Below, piece after piece: positions 32,137 through 43,520 of a stretch of DNA of 64,000 bases. Positions within the stretch are counted from its first letter, which is position 1. Every line of letters begins with the position of its first letter. Below the pieces are notes generated by a model. It saw nothing but the letters and a program-made list of their open reading frames with translations, was not told where the DNA came from and did no database searches. The stretch is from the NCBI RefSeq assembly GCF_000151315.2, contig NW_011887301.1, positions 1,097,618 through 1,161,617 on the forward strand. The letters are read 5' to 3'. A program made the translations under genes and the position numbers. The stretch is from Capsaspora owczarzaki ATCC 30864 (Eukaryota > Opisthokonta > Filasterea).

Positions 32137-33082
32137 GAAATTCGGCATCCTCAACACTGGCAAAAGGCCGGCTGCCGAAAAGCTCGCACAGACGTGGGAT
32201 ACCTCCAGTAATGCGATGCAAGTCTGCCATGATATTGTCGGAAATGCGGACAGGGGGATTACGAGAGAGCCAGGTTTGCTGAAGCACTTGTGTCTCAGCG
32301 TGGCTGAGCGGTCGAACCATCTGTTTGCAGGCGTGAGCCTCTGCATCGCGGAACACTCCTCGCGCAGCGTCCAATGGGTCGAACGATGAGCTCACGGCTG
32401 CCACGAACATTGACACGCCAAAACGAGCACCCATGAAGCCAAGCGATTGCAAAGGATGGTCTTGAGGCAAGCCTGCAACGACGACAGCTGGGTCGAACAT
32501 GGCATTCCACTGGTCGAGAATAAAAAGCGAGCAGAAAGTGGTTGTTGCAGCACAGTAATCACAAACGGCGTTCCACGCAGCAAGCGCAACTCCATGAGCA
32601 CGGATGGGAGCAATCGCAGGCCGAAGAAGAGCCAGCAGATCCGCGTACTGTGGCAGGTTCAACAACGGACGGTTGAGCATCTCAAGTATCCGGCACAAGC
32701 TAGCAGCGGCTGGGTCTGGCCTCAGGCGAGCAATACTGGCCGTTGATGCAACGTAGAGTACAAATAACGGGCGCTGCGGGCTCTCTGGAGGTTGGCGGAG
32801 CTGACGTGCAGTGTAGTCCAACGCCCGAACCAACAGAATGAACAGGACGGTGCTCTTACCAACGCCTCCAGAACCGGTGAGATAGGCGTTGGCCGGTGCG
32901 TTGACGGCAGTGGTAATGTTATCTAGTAAATGCAAAGCGAGGCTTCGCGGCACCAACTCTAGAGGATGTTCGACTGTAATCACGTTGGCGCGATCGGAAA
33001 TCTCGGCTGGCAACTCCACTCCGCTAGTAGCATCCACGTCCTGGCGTGTGATGCGACACACATTGTCGACCCTGTCGCCCAT
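32096..33082 (-). CDS. P-loop NTPase, possibly Crinkler/RHS-type family
   Basis: An intact 328-residue frame. It has Walker A (GSGGVGKST, residues 70-78), a Walker B-like SLFILDQWNAMF (about 185-196) and a late GGIPRLCELFG motif near 298 that resembles the sensor region of STAND/RHS NTPases. The DQxNA form after hydrophobic residues is, as I recall, common in the NTPase of Crinkler and retrotransposon-hot-spot families; this is low-confidence recognition. No N-terminal targeting domain or C-terminal nuclease is visible. It lies antisense between two HOP2 5' repeats, and its last codons are part of the repeat. It could be a mobile or multicopy gene. Function unknown. Confidence 0.6.
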   Translation of the reverse strand: MGDRVDNVCRITRQDVDATSGVELPAEISDRANVITVEHPLELVPRSLALHLLDNITTAVNAPANAYLTGSGGVGKSTVLFILLVRALDYTARQLRQPPESPQRPLFVLYVASTASIARLRPDPAAASLCRILEMLNRPLLNLPQYADLLALLRPAIAPIRAHGVALAAWNAVCDYCAATTTFCSLFILDQWNAMFDPAVVVAGLPQDHPLQSLGFMGARFGVSMFVAAVSSSFDPLDAARGVFRDAEAHACKQMVRPLSHAETQVLQQTWLSRNPPVRISDNIMADLHRITGGIPRLCELFGSRPFASVEDAEFRNVASLLQVPMVL

Positions 33083-33305
33083 CTGTTATGATCAGAGATC
33101 GTTCTACGAGGGTCCGAGTATTGGGTTGATGATAAGTGTAGTGAAAAACTTTCAGGCACACAAAGCGACGAGTGGCAAAATAGCCAAACAGATCAACAGA
33201 TCAATGTGCCTCACGTCAGACGCCTCGAATCCCCACTTTTAAAAACGACTCGGATTCGAGTTGTTTCTCATGAATTTATGCTGTTCTCAATGGAAGCAGG
33301 GGTTA

Positions 33306-33691
33306 GAGCACTCCTAAAACGAGCAATTGAAATTTGCAGTTCAGTCTTCCATCCAACTGCTTTAACTTTTCAACCATGGTTAAAGCGACGACAAAGAAAG
33401 GCGCTGTTGACAATGATGGTACACAAGCATGTGTTGTGTTTTGTTGTGTTTGGGGTGCGATGGTCTGGCATACGAAAGCGCTGGTTGTTGAACCATTGAG
33501 TTTTGTATGGAACACTTTGGGGCCAATTCTGTCGACTCACTCACCCTTGCCATGCTGTGCCCAGAATCGGTCATTCTCGACTACTTGAACAAGCAAAACA
33601 GGCCGTACAGTGCGAGTAAGCCACCACTCCCCACCCCCAGCAAGACCAGATTTAAGCACCATGGGGACTTGCAGCAGACTTGCAACATTGC
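33306..33691 (+). repeat. Direct repeat copy B (HOP2 5' end plus NTPase remnant)
   Basis: Matches copy A at 31752-32136. Its last about 41 bases (33651-33691), now inside HOP2 intron 2, match the 3' end of the NTPase gene, but the stop codon is altered (TAA to AAA on the minus strand) and the match ends abruptly. Confidence 0.93.
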
Positions 33692-34870
33692 TCGTCGTTC
33701 CGCTTCTCAAACACCCAGAGGTCGTGTCCCCCTCCTCAGCTTATCGTGTGGTGGTCACTAGTAGCTTTATCGCTAGTGACCTGCTCGCTGTGGGCCGCGG
33801 TTGAGCGCGCAAAACAGAGACGCTCAACTTTGGAGGATTGGTTTTTGGCGGGAAAAACTTCATGTTTCACTTTTTTTTTTTTTTCCATTTCATGCAACTT
33901 TGCGTTCATTCTGTGCGTTCTCGTCCCAATCTCAACCCCCTGCCTTCGCCTTGTTTTTTGGTTTTTTTGATTTGACTCGTTGAAACGCAGTCGACATTTT
34001 CAACAACTTGCACGGCGCGGTTGGCAAAACGGCAGTCACGAAAGCGCTCGCGTCGCTCACAGCCGGAGAGAAGATTATCGAAAAGGAGTACGGCAAGCAG
34101 CATGTCTATTGCCCAAGACAGGTATGGCGACCCTGCGCTGGTTGTTGTGATTGCAGGATGGATGGTTTGTGTTTGGCTCATCCTTGCCTTTTCCGACTTT
34201 AGGACCAATTCGAAATCCCCGATGAAGCCGAACTCGACCAGCTCGACCAAACGATCGACGAGCTCAGGGATCAGTTGCGCGAAGAGAGTGCTGCGTGCAA
34301 AGCATTGGAAGGAGGTGGGGTTGAACAAGAGCCTTTCGGTAGTTGCACTTTTTCCTTCTCTTCTTCAAGTCTCACTATTTCGTTTCCCTCCCTGCAGACG
34401 TAAAGGTCTCTGGCGCATCGATGAAAACCGTCGATATCATTGCTCGGGTGGCAGCGCTGCGCACCAAGAATGCAGCCAACATGGAGCGCTTGGAAAAGCT
34501 CAAAACTGGCACCAAGCTGGTTTCTTCGGCTGAAATTGCTCGTGTACGTGGGACAAACATGCGGAATGCATGACCACCCGTTTGTTGGTGTGTACTTACC
34601 AGCACTCTCTACAGGTTAAGAAAAACTACACCACCGCTCACACGGCCTGGCGGAGTCGAAAGAAGATGGTAACTTTTTCGCTTCTGTTTTCGCTTCTCTA
34701 ACTAACTCTGCAACGAAACTCACGTACCTGGTCTCGAATGCTAGTGCATGAATGTGATCGACCAGGTCATGGAATCCTACCCCAAACCCAAGGCCCATCT
34801 GATAGACTTGGTCAAGATGGAAACAGACGAGGAGGTCGGCGTGAATTTTGCCAGCATGCCTGCCCCGTAG
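33376..34870 (+). CDS. PSMC3IP: HOP2 / PSMC3IP meiotic recombination cofactor
   Basis: A protein of 228 residues (human 217). Exons are 33376-33418, 33565-33615, 33991-34121, 34203-34338, 34398-34543, 34615-34668 and 34745-34870. The winged-helix DNA-binding domain is VILDYLNKQNRPYSA, then IDIFNNLHGAVGKTAVTKAL and KEYGKQHVYC. A leucine-rich coiled coil follows, for pairing with MND1. The end carries AWRSRKKM and ETDEEVGVNF, as in animal HOP2. Known role: the Hop2-Mnd1 dimer helps Dmc1/Rad51 capture homologous duplex DNA in meiosis. Exon 4 could also end at 34318 (GAG|GTGGGG), same phase, removing about seven residues. The 3' end converges on USP48 with 133 bp between stops. Confidence 0.92.
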
Positions 34871-35003
34871 TGCACATTCAGCCACTGCTGCAATGTCCAG
34901 CAAATGAAGCGACAGGCTTGTTTTTGTCGAGAACACAGTTGTTAATAATACACAGGCTACCAAAAATAAGTTCATCAAAAGACAAGCACAATCCGAAATT
35001 TCC

Positions 35004-36991
35004 TCAAAGTGAAAGCAATCCAGTTCCTGTTCCATACCACACAGAATGGTGAGCATCATGCACTCGATCATCGCCAAGGACAGAAATCACTGTCGTACCT
35101 TTGAATCCTGTCTCGATCTTGCCTCGAGCGGATGTATCAGCTGTGCAACAGACGCAGAAGAACAATGTCAGAAAAATCCAACAAAGAAAAAAAAACTTTC
35201 AAATGGAAAAACCGCAACCGCACCTTCTTCCGCGATAATCGCCTCGAGATCGGGCTGCGAATCCACTTGATCGATAGCAAGCTCGAGCACGCTGCTTGGG
35301 GCTACATGGAGCTGGGCAAGCGTGAGCGTGTCTCCGCGCAGCTCTCGCTCACCATCGAAAACGTGCTGATCGATCGGTGCTACTTGGAACTTTGTCATGA
35401 TCTGCAAGTGCCAAAAAAACCAAAAAGGAAAGTTTGAACAGCGCTCAGACGACATATCAATCATGCAACTCACTTCTCCAGCCAGCCACTCACGACCACT
35501 GACCTCTAATTTGAGCTTTTTCAGCGTGTCGGTGCTTGAAACAAACACCTTGTGTTGTTTGCCGCGACGGCGCGAAGCCTTACGTGTGCCGAGAACAGAG
35601 AATCTACCCTGGGACGGCGTGGATGGCGACTCGCCTGCTGTGGACGGCGGGTTGTCGGGGCTGGCCGGTGCTGGTACGATGGCCGACGCGCTACCCCAGG
35701 GCATGACTGCGGGTTGGCGCGCGCGTTCAACAGCCTGATGGTGAACTTGAGACCACTCCGACTTGGCTAGGTGCACGACCGTGAATGGTGAGTCGACATA
35801 AATAAAACGCGCCTCTTCCTCTGTCTGCCGAAGCCGGCCAATACAAGACGTGCAGGTTGGAATGACGGATGCCCAGCAACGCGCAACGGGGTCGAATTGC
35901 AACATGACAGCGCGAGGCGTGGCTCCAGCAGAGGAGGAAGACGCTGCTGCCGTGATTGCTTCATCCGCGATGGCAACCCCGTCCTGAACATCACCGGAGG
36001 ACAGACTGTGGTTGTTGGGAGTACTGGAAACGGCTGCTGATTCGCGTGGTTTCGAGTACCATTTCACCAGCAAGTCCCACTCGCGTGGCCAGACAAGGGT
36101 GTATCGAGCAGGAGAGGGCATTTCAGCACCCAGCATCGGGTCGATGGCGTCCAATGGCGCAATCACCAGCTCAGAGTGGTGGCAAAACAAGCTGTCGTTG
36201 GTCAACACGCCTGGAAGAACTGCGCCTTTGGGTTTGCGTAGCACAGCCCTCCACTGGTCCAAAAAGACCGACTCCACCGCGAAAACATTGACCGCGAAGG
36301 CAGCCAGAACTGGATTGCGTCCAGCATGGCCGTTTTCTGGCTCGGCGGCATGACTCGCAACTGCTGGCCGGGAGCGAGCATCTGCGCTGTCGTCCACAAG
36401 GTCAATGTCTTCGTCGTCGTGAGCAGCAAACACTGCGTCTGCTGCCAACTGCCGCTGGACGACATCTGGAACTCGCGCCGGCTCGCTCGCGTGCAAGACT
36501 GGCCGATGCGTGTTCTTGTACAAGGCGCTGAGCAATGACCGCTGCTGCGCCAAATCGGCGTGGACCTGGGACGCCGCCAAGTGATTGGCAGAGTGCGAAG
36601 CAAGGCAAAGGCTGCAGTCGGGCGTCGTCGCTGGAATGGGCTGGACAGTGCTGCTGTCGGGCCAATGGATGGGAAGGAGATGCCAAACACCCAAGGGCAC
36701 AGCCGTTCGAGGCGCGATGGATTCCGGCACCAGATTGCCGTGCCGGCAGATCAACTCGCCGTTGAAAAGAGTCGAGCTCGACTTGGCAGCTGGCTTGTTG
36801 GTAGACGAGCTTGGTGGCAGCTCACCCAGGTCGATTGTAGCAACGGCAGCAGCAGCATTTGCGTCAGCTGAACGGAGGGCGTTCGGCAAGATGGAGACGT
36901 CTGGAGCCTGTTGGAAGACGACCTCGTCATCGTCGCCAGCATCACCCCCGTGAGTGCCGTTGGTGTGCTCGAGCTTCATCAATGGTTGCTG

Positions 36992-37066
<75 letters not shown>

Positions 37067-40000
37067 CTCGCCATCTATTTCCATGGCCGTGGCAGACGAG
37101 GGAGCCGGGTTGTCCAGCATCACCAGCTTTGCTGCAGTCGCGTTGAGGGCTGTCAGGGCAGACTGATCGCGCTCTTTTTGGCGCTCCATATCCTGCTCGG
37201 CGATAATCTGACGAGCTTCCAGTTGACGCGCCTGTTGCAAGTCTTCCAGACGACTTTGCTCCGATCGCGCTTGCTCGGATTGTGCGGAGGTCTTGAGACG
37301 GAGCCAATCTCGCATGCTCTGACGGCCAACCCATGCGCAGTCCTTCAAAGAAGCCGGGCTCGGAGCGCCTGCAGCTGCCTCCACGATCTGCTTGACATGC
37401 AGCTGATCGGCCGTCAGCTGATTCGCCGTAGAGCGCACGTGCCACTCACGGACGACGCATTCCCGGCACAAGGCCTCTGGTGCTGTGAGTCGCGGTCCTC
37501 CGCCGTAGCGCTTGTACAAGGCTTCGGCCGTGTCCGAGCGGATGAACTTGAAATGGGCAATCGCCAGCGGATCCACCTTGTCGTGGTCGCAGAGAATCGC
37601 CGAGTTGTTCACTGCGGGGACTGCATCGCGATCGACGCGTGTTAGCCAGTTTCGAAGCCAATCCATCGAGATAATGTCAAACGCGCCGCCATCGTCGGCA
37701 GTATTCTGTTGCAGCAGCGGTGGCTGCGGGGCACTTTCCGAAATGGTCGTGACATCGTTGCCATCATCGACTTCGACCTCAACATTGACGTCCTGCAGCA
37801 GCTGCTGCAGCGCATGCGCACTCGGATGACGAACTGGTCGCGCGAGCGCGTTAAACCATCGGCGAGAGGCCAGCTTGCTCTCCAAAACGGTGCGCAGCAT
37901 CTGCTGCTTGCGCTGATTGTAGGCGATGACGTGTCGGCCCAGTTCTTCGTTCATTTGACGGATGGCATGCATGGCCGCCTGGTAAGCGGACGAGGGTGAG
38001 CGGTTGGTGCTCGAGTCTGCTGGCTGGTCGACCGACGCGACGTCGTCCATGTCCACGTCCATGGGTTGGCTAACCGACTGCGGTTGGTCAACGGCGCCCG
38101 CGAGCTCCTTGTCTGATCCTTCGCGGACGTAGACAAGCATGTATGCCTTGCCTGAGCGATGGTGGTGAGGAGGAACTTGGTCGGCGGTCGCATCACGGCG
38201 AGGGCGTTTGCCTGGACGAGCCGCTTCGTCGTCTTCGCTGGCAATGACCTCGGCCAGCACCAGTGCTGCTGTTGCTGTTGCTGCTGCTGCTGCTGTTGAA
38301 GATGGTGTTGATGCTGACGGTAGTGGAAACTCACTCGAGTCACTATTGGATGCTTCTGTGGGTTTATGTGTTGGCGGCACTCCGTCCAGACTCGAAATAT
38401 CAATCAATTCGATGCCCTGCGGCTCGGTACTGGCCACATCCACAACCATCGCACTGGCCTTGGGGTCGCGCGCTTGTTGGCTTGAAATTTCAATCACGGC
38501 ATCTTCCTCTTCGGCTTGGGCGCGAGTCCGCTTGCCTCGTGTCGCGCTCTGAGACGCTTTGGCGGGCCTGCCCTTCCGCCCAGGTGCCTTGCGGACAGAC
38601 TTTGTTGCCTCCTTGCTCGCATACTCTTCATCGCTGGAGTGGTCTGACGTCACCCCGCTCAATTCCACATCATCGGAACCGGCTTGCAGGAGCTGAGCAA
38701 CGATGAGGTCGGAGTCATCGCCATCGTCTGCGAGAAAGTCGGACGAGCGATGACTTGGCGGGTTGTTCGACTTGGTGGGTCGCTTGCGCGCACCACGGCC
38801 AGCAGCTGTTGTGCTGCCCGTGTTCCTTTTGCTTTTACTTTTGCTTTTACGGCCCGTTGAGTTTGCCTTCGACGTGCTCTCGACGCTTGTGTCGCTGCCG
38901 TTCTCAAGCTCGCTCGCTGCAGCATTGGCGGCCGCAGCAGCAGTGTAGGAGGTGTAGCCTCGCTCGTGATCCATTTTGGTGCGAGCAGTCTCGTCGTCCA
39001 TGACAGTGACGTGCTCGTCATCAAACGTCCACCACACGTCAGCCGAATTGGAAGTCGGAGACTGCGACAGGCCTCCAAGAGCTTCGCTACCATTGGAACT
39101 GCTAGAACCACCAGCGCCACTGGACACAGGGCGATGTGTGCCATTTTGGCCGAGGAGTTGGCTGCTGCAGCTGCTGCTGCTGCTTGCGTCCGCGCCCAGC
39201 GTTGCCGCCGACTCGGTGGCTGGCGCTCGAACATGAGCGAAATAGTGACCGGCGTTGGCGGAATTGCCTCGGTGAAGCAGCACGGCCTTGAGCTTGTACT
39301 TGATTGTGGTTGTGGGCGCAGAGGCAACAAAGCGGTCTGGGGTCAGAACGAGCTCGTCCGGGAAGGTGATTGGGTTGACCAGTTTCTTCTTGTTGTGTGC
39401 TACAGGATCGTAAATGTATCGTAGCAGGTGGATGTTGAGGACTGGCGGCATCTCGCGCAGGCGCATAAACCGCACGGCGTCTTGCTTTGCATTGCAGCTT
39501 CCGCAAAAGTACTTGTTGGATCCGTTGAGTTGCTCTTTCTGCAGGAAGGGGAGAAGTGGTTATGCAGGCAACACAAAACCGGCAAGCACAAAAGTCGATC
39601 GTCAGTCAAAACCAGACACAGTCAAATCCCAAGAAAAAAAACGAGGCCAAAAACGAGGCCAAAACAATAACAAAAACAAGAAGTGCAGTGCGTACCGCAA
39701 GCATGGAGTTTAGACAATCATCCAACGTTCGATGGCCTTGGACGGGCACCTCGAGCTCAAAGAACGGAGAGTCTCGCACAGACTCGGTCTTGCACTGGAG
39801 ACATTGCGTCACATACACGTACATGCCACGAAATTGGCTTTGGACAATGTGGCGGACGGTGGCATCAGGCTGGTCGTTCACCTCGCGCTCGAGAAGCGTC
39901 AGAAACAGCTTGTTGAACTCTTGCGCGTCCTGTTGCTCATTCTTCTTGAGGCCAAGCGTCTCAATCAAGGCCAGGGGATCGACGAAAGACGTCCTGCTGT

Positions 40001-40809
40001 GGAGCAGGCGCATGAAGAGCGCTTGCAATTGAAAGCAGGCGCTCTTGTCGGGCTGCAAGTGCCGTAGCCGTTTGGATTGGCTTGGATTGTAGGCCAAAAT
40101 GGCTCTTCGAAAGCTTTGGTTGTGGAACAAGACCTGCAAAAAGCAGTTGGCATAACAGGTTGCGCCGTGGTTGCGCAGACCAGCGTATTCTCCAGCCGGT
40201 CGAAGGGAGAGTTGCGGATCTGGCCCGAGAATGGACAGGATCTTGGACTGGGGAGAAAGTGTCAGGTTGAGTTGTTTGCAAGGGAGATTCAGGGATTGGG
40301 ACAAGGGGTTTGAAATGGAAAGGGGTGAGTGAGTTTCGGTCGAGTTTGGACAATATCATCCCCAAAAATCCCAAAATCCCAAAATCCCAAAACATCGGCT
40401 CCAGTACATACCTCTACTTGTCGAACATCGTCGTCAGTGATTTCAGGCACGTCGGGAAAGAGTTCAGTGGCAGACACGGACTGGCCTGCTTGGTCTGATG
40501 AGGTCACGCCGGACGCAGCAGCAGCAGCAGCAGCAGCTCGTGCCGTCGCAGCAGGTGCGATGACGGCCGTTGCAGGGATGGCGTCCTTCGATGACGCCTC
40601 GCTCGTGTTGGATTGCGAACGAGCTGAGGATTGCTTGGCAGACGCGCTCCTGGACGCACTTCGTCGTCCTTTTGGCTTGCAATCGAGCGATGCCTCGCCA
40701 TCCAACGGTCCCTCGGCCGTTGCATCATTGACCAGCATTGCCTCGCTTGGCACCGTGGCAGCCAAACTCGTACTAGCAGCGCTTGGCATTTCGTTGCTGG
40801 ATGCCTTGA

Positions 40810-40840
<31 letters not shown>

Positions 40841-41212
40841 GGACTGGGATTGCTGACGGCGCTCGGCAGCGCGCGCGCCAACCGCCGTCTCTGCAGACCA
40901 TCGCAGGCCCGTCTCGCCCAGATGGCCCACGCAGTTGGGATTGCTCGTGCAATTCTTGCGGTGTCCAGCCAGGCTCGCAACCGGGTTTGCCCCAGCGTCC
41001 GACGCAGCCAATGCAGCCGTCGAGGTCTCAGCGCCAGAACCAGCGCCGTCCGGACTTGATGCTGAAGCCACGTCAAACCGCTGCACGGGGCAGACTGGGT
41101 GGTCTACGCGAAACGCGCAGTTGATGTGTGCCTGTGTAATGTCCTGCGCACGGGACACCTGGCCAACCCATGCCCAAGCAGCGCGCTCAGTTTCTCTGGC
41201 TGTTGGCGCCAT
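35004..41212 (-). CDS. USP48: USP48 ubiquitin-specific protease
   Basis: A deubiquitinase of about 1900 residues (human 1035). Exons in coding order: 41212-40412, 40247-39696, 39538-35504, 35401-35224 and 35140-35004, all in phase. The start resembles human USP48 (AAWAWVGQVSRAQDITQAHI...CTSNPNCVGHLGE). The catalytic Cys box is HGATCYANCFLQVLF (Cys near 298) and the His box NAGHYFAHV (His near 549). QQDAQEF and zinc-type CxxC pairs are present. A long middle follows with acidic/Ser insertions and DUSP-like segments. The UBL-like end comes from exon 4, and exon 5 ends ETGFKGTTVISV, close to the RGFKGT motif of animal USP48 and plant UBP26. Known substrates include histone H2A and NF-kB p65; here unknown. 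A poly-Ser run is encoded by a GAC repeat at 37000-37066. Confidence 0.92.
37000..37066 (+). repeat. GAC trinucleotide repeat in USP48 exon 3
   Basis: Over 20 units, read as TCG (Ser) on the coding strand. It creates spurious poly-Asp, poly-Arg and poly-Val frames in other phases. Confidence 0.95.
40360..40388 (-). other. G-quadruplex-like motif in USP48 intron 1
   Basis: On the coding (minus) strand four G runs of 3-4, separated by loops of 5-6 (ATTTT type), begin about 23 bases after the 5' splice site. Confidence 0.55.
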
Positions 41213-41734
41213 TTTTTGACGGACCCGTGTGTCTTGGCTACCCCTGCTCTCTTATTACTTGGCTTTGTGTTCTTTTGTGATGCTGTTACGATGGTCTGGC
41301 AACAAAGATCTTGCTGGAGCTTTTCTGAGGTCTTTTGGTGGGAAGGGGGGATGCTGGTTGGTTTGGTGGCGGTTCTGCCCAGCAAAGAACAGAAACAAGA
41401 CTGCGACTGCAACGGTGCAATCATGCGCATCAGCAATGCTGTTGTGAATGAAACACAAACCCCAGCTGTGAGTTGATCTCGACAGCAAAACGCTTGCCGA
41501 GTTGGAAAGACGCGGGGGAACAATCCTGCTCCCTCTTGCACACCCAAACTCACTAAACTCACTGCAACTTTAAACACACGCAATTAGGATGAATCAAATT
41601 AAAATGTAGTGTTGGCTGAAAACAATGGGAATAAAGAGAGGGCATTTTCAAAACAATTTCAATTCCAGCAACACTCGGCATCTCGAGGGGATCGACACGC
41701 CGATTAGAGTTGAAGGGACCGAGGGGCGTAGTGC
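41213..41734. other. Intergenic between USP48 and ADP/ATP carrier
   Basis: Tandem minus-strand genes. The region holds the carrier's 3' untranslated region and the USP48 promoter. No gene seen. Confidence 0.5.
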
Positions 41735-43520
41735 TTATTCGCCGCCAGCGCCACCCTCGAAGCCGAGGAGCTTCTGGAACTCGTCGTAGAGGACGAGGAC
41801 GATGGCACCACCAGAGCCACGGATGGCGTTGGTGAGGGCACCCTTGAAGAAGGCGCCGGGGCCCTCCTTGGTGGCAATCTTCTTCCAGCAGTCGAAAGTC
41901 GAGGTGTACAGAATGTCCTTGCGGCCAGCTTGCATCATCATGCGGCGACGGACAGTGTCGAAGGGGTACGAGACAACGCCGGCAACAGTGGTGACACCCT
42001 GGGCGATGAGCCAGGTTTGCCAGATGGGGGCCTTCTTGGGATCCTTGAGGAGAACGGTCTTGGCAGTGTCGAAGCCGCCGAAGAAGGCAGCGCGGTAAAC
42101 GATGATGCCTCCGACGGAGACACCGAAGCCACGGTACAGACCCTTGAGGCCGTCCTGTTTGGTTTGGGAGAGACAAAAGAAAAAAACAAAGAGTTGTAAG
42201 TTGGTTTGTTCATCAAATTTCAGACAAAAGAAAAGAAAAGGCGAAACAAAAGGATCAAACGTCAAAAGTGCGAGAGCGAGATGGGGGAAAACAAGGAAAA
42301 ACAAGGAAAAAAACCAGGAGCGTGATTTGATTCCCGCGTGGTCCGCGTGGTCGAGATTGGCCGAAAATGATTTGTTTTTTTCAATTTGAGTCTGATTTGT
42401 AGCAAGTTGCCTTGCGCGAATCGGGCTCCAACCGAGGCAGAAAAGCCAAGTCACTGGATTCACTGTCCAAGCGCAGAATCCAGCAAACAGCTCGTCCTCA
42501 CAGCTCAAGCAGTTCGGCAAAAAAACAAAAGCAAAGAGCTGCCGTTCTTTTTTTCGTTTTTTTTTTTTTTTGAAAAATTCAAAAGATCGCCTTTTTTTCC
42601 TTTTTTTCTTCTGTCTTGGCAGTAGCGCGCGCCTCATCCACACTGATCTCGAGATCAAGCGATGGACCAAACACATGCCCACTCCAATCGAACCAACAGC
42701 AGCTCGAAGGATGGCGCAGTGCCCGAGCTGCGATGGTCGAAACGAAGCGAAGGAACACAAAAAAAAAAAAAAAAAGCGATCGCAAAAAAAAAAAAGGAAA
42801 AACCCATGTGCTCTTCTCTGGCTGGTCGCTGCTTCGCTCGTACGCGAGGCAGGGCCGTACCAGAGACGCAAACGCATAGTGAAAAGAGGAATCACCCAGA
42901 AACACCAAGAGGAAACGCCCGAAAGACAAAGGAAGGCGCGTTCAAAAAGAAAAAGGAAAAAAAAAAGGCAATTTGCAAAAAAAAAAAAAAAAAAAAAATT
43001 AACAAACCTGCTTGTAAATGGTGGAGATGCAGTTGCCGAGGCCAGTGAACTGACGAGCGCCGCCGGTGCCGACGTCAGCAGCAAGACGGGTACGGGCAAA
43101 GTCGAGGGGGTAGACGAAGAGGAGGGAGGTGGCACCAGCAGCACCGCCAGAGGCGAGGTTGCCGACGAAGAACTTCCAGAAGTCAGTCTTGGGGTTGTGG
43201 CGCACAAAGATTTGCTTGTACTTGTCCTTGAAGGCAAAGTTAAGAGCCTGGGTAGGGAAGTAGCGGATGATGTTGGCAGCGTTGCCGCGCCAGAGGGAGG
43301 CGAAGCCCTGCTCGCGGGGAATGCGGACGAAGGCGTCGACCATGCCCTTGTACTTCTTGTCGGCAGCGATCTGGGTGGAAGCATCCTGGACCTGGAGGAG
43401 GAGCTTGACACGCTCGATCGGGGCGACGACGGTCTTGGAGATACCACCGGCAACACCGCCAGCAGCGAGGTCGAAAAGGAAGGCCTTAGCCTGAGCCATA
43501 GTCTTGTCGTCGATCGACAT
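41735..43520 (-). CDS. ANT: Mitochondrial ADP/ATP carrier
   Basis: An inner-membrane exchanger of 310 residues, the normal length, which swaps cytosolic ADP for matrix ATP. Exons: 43520-43008 and 42154-41735, phase 0. Three mitochondrial-carrier repeats each carry the Px[DE]xx[KR] signature ([34 protein letters not shown]). RRRMMM is specific to ADP/ATP carriers. The single 853-bp intron is long here and full of homopolymers. No presequence, as expected. Strong GC-rich third-position codon bias, with repeated CTC and AAG, suggests high expression. Confidence 0.96.

Noticed and set aside
31752-33691. LTR retrotransposon interpretation of the paired direct repeats
   Set aside because: Repeats contain HOP2 promoter and exons, not LTR ends; no reverse transcriptase, primer site or polypurine tract lies between.
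36911-37166. Poly-Asp, poly-Arg and poly-Val frames over the GAC repeat
   Set aside because: Shadows of the poly-Ser run in USP48 exon 3.
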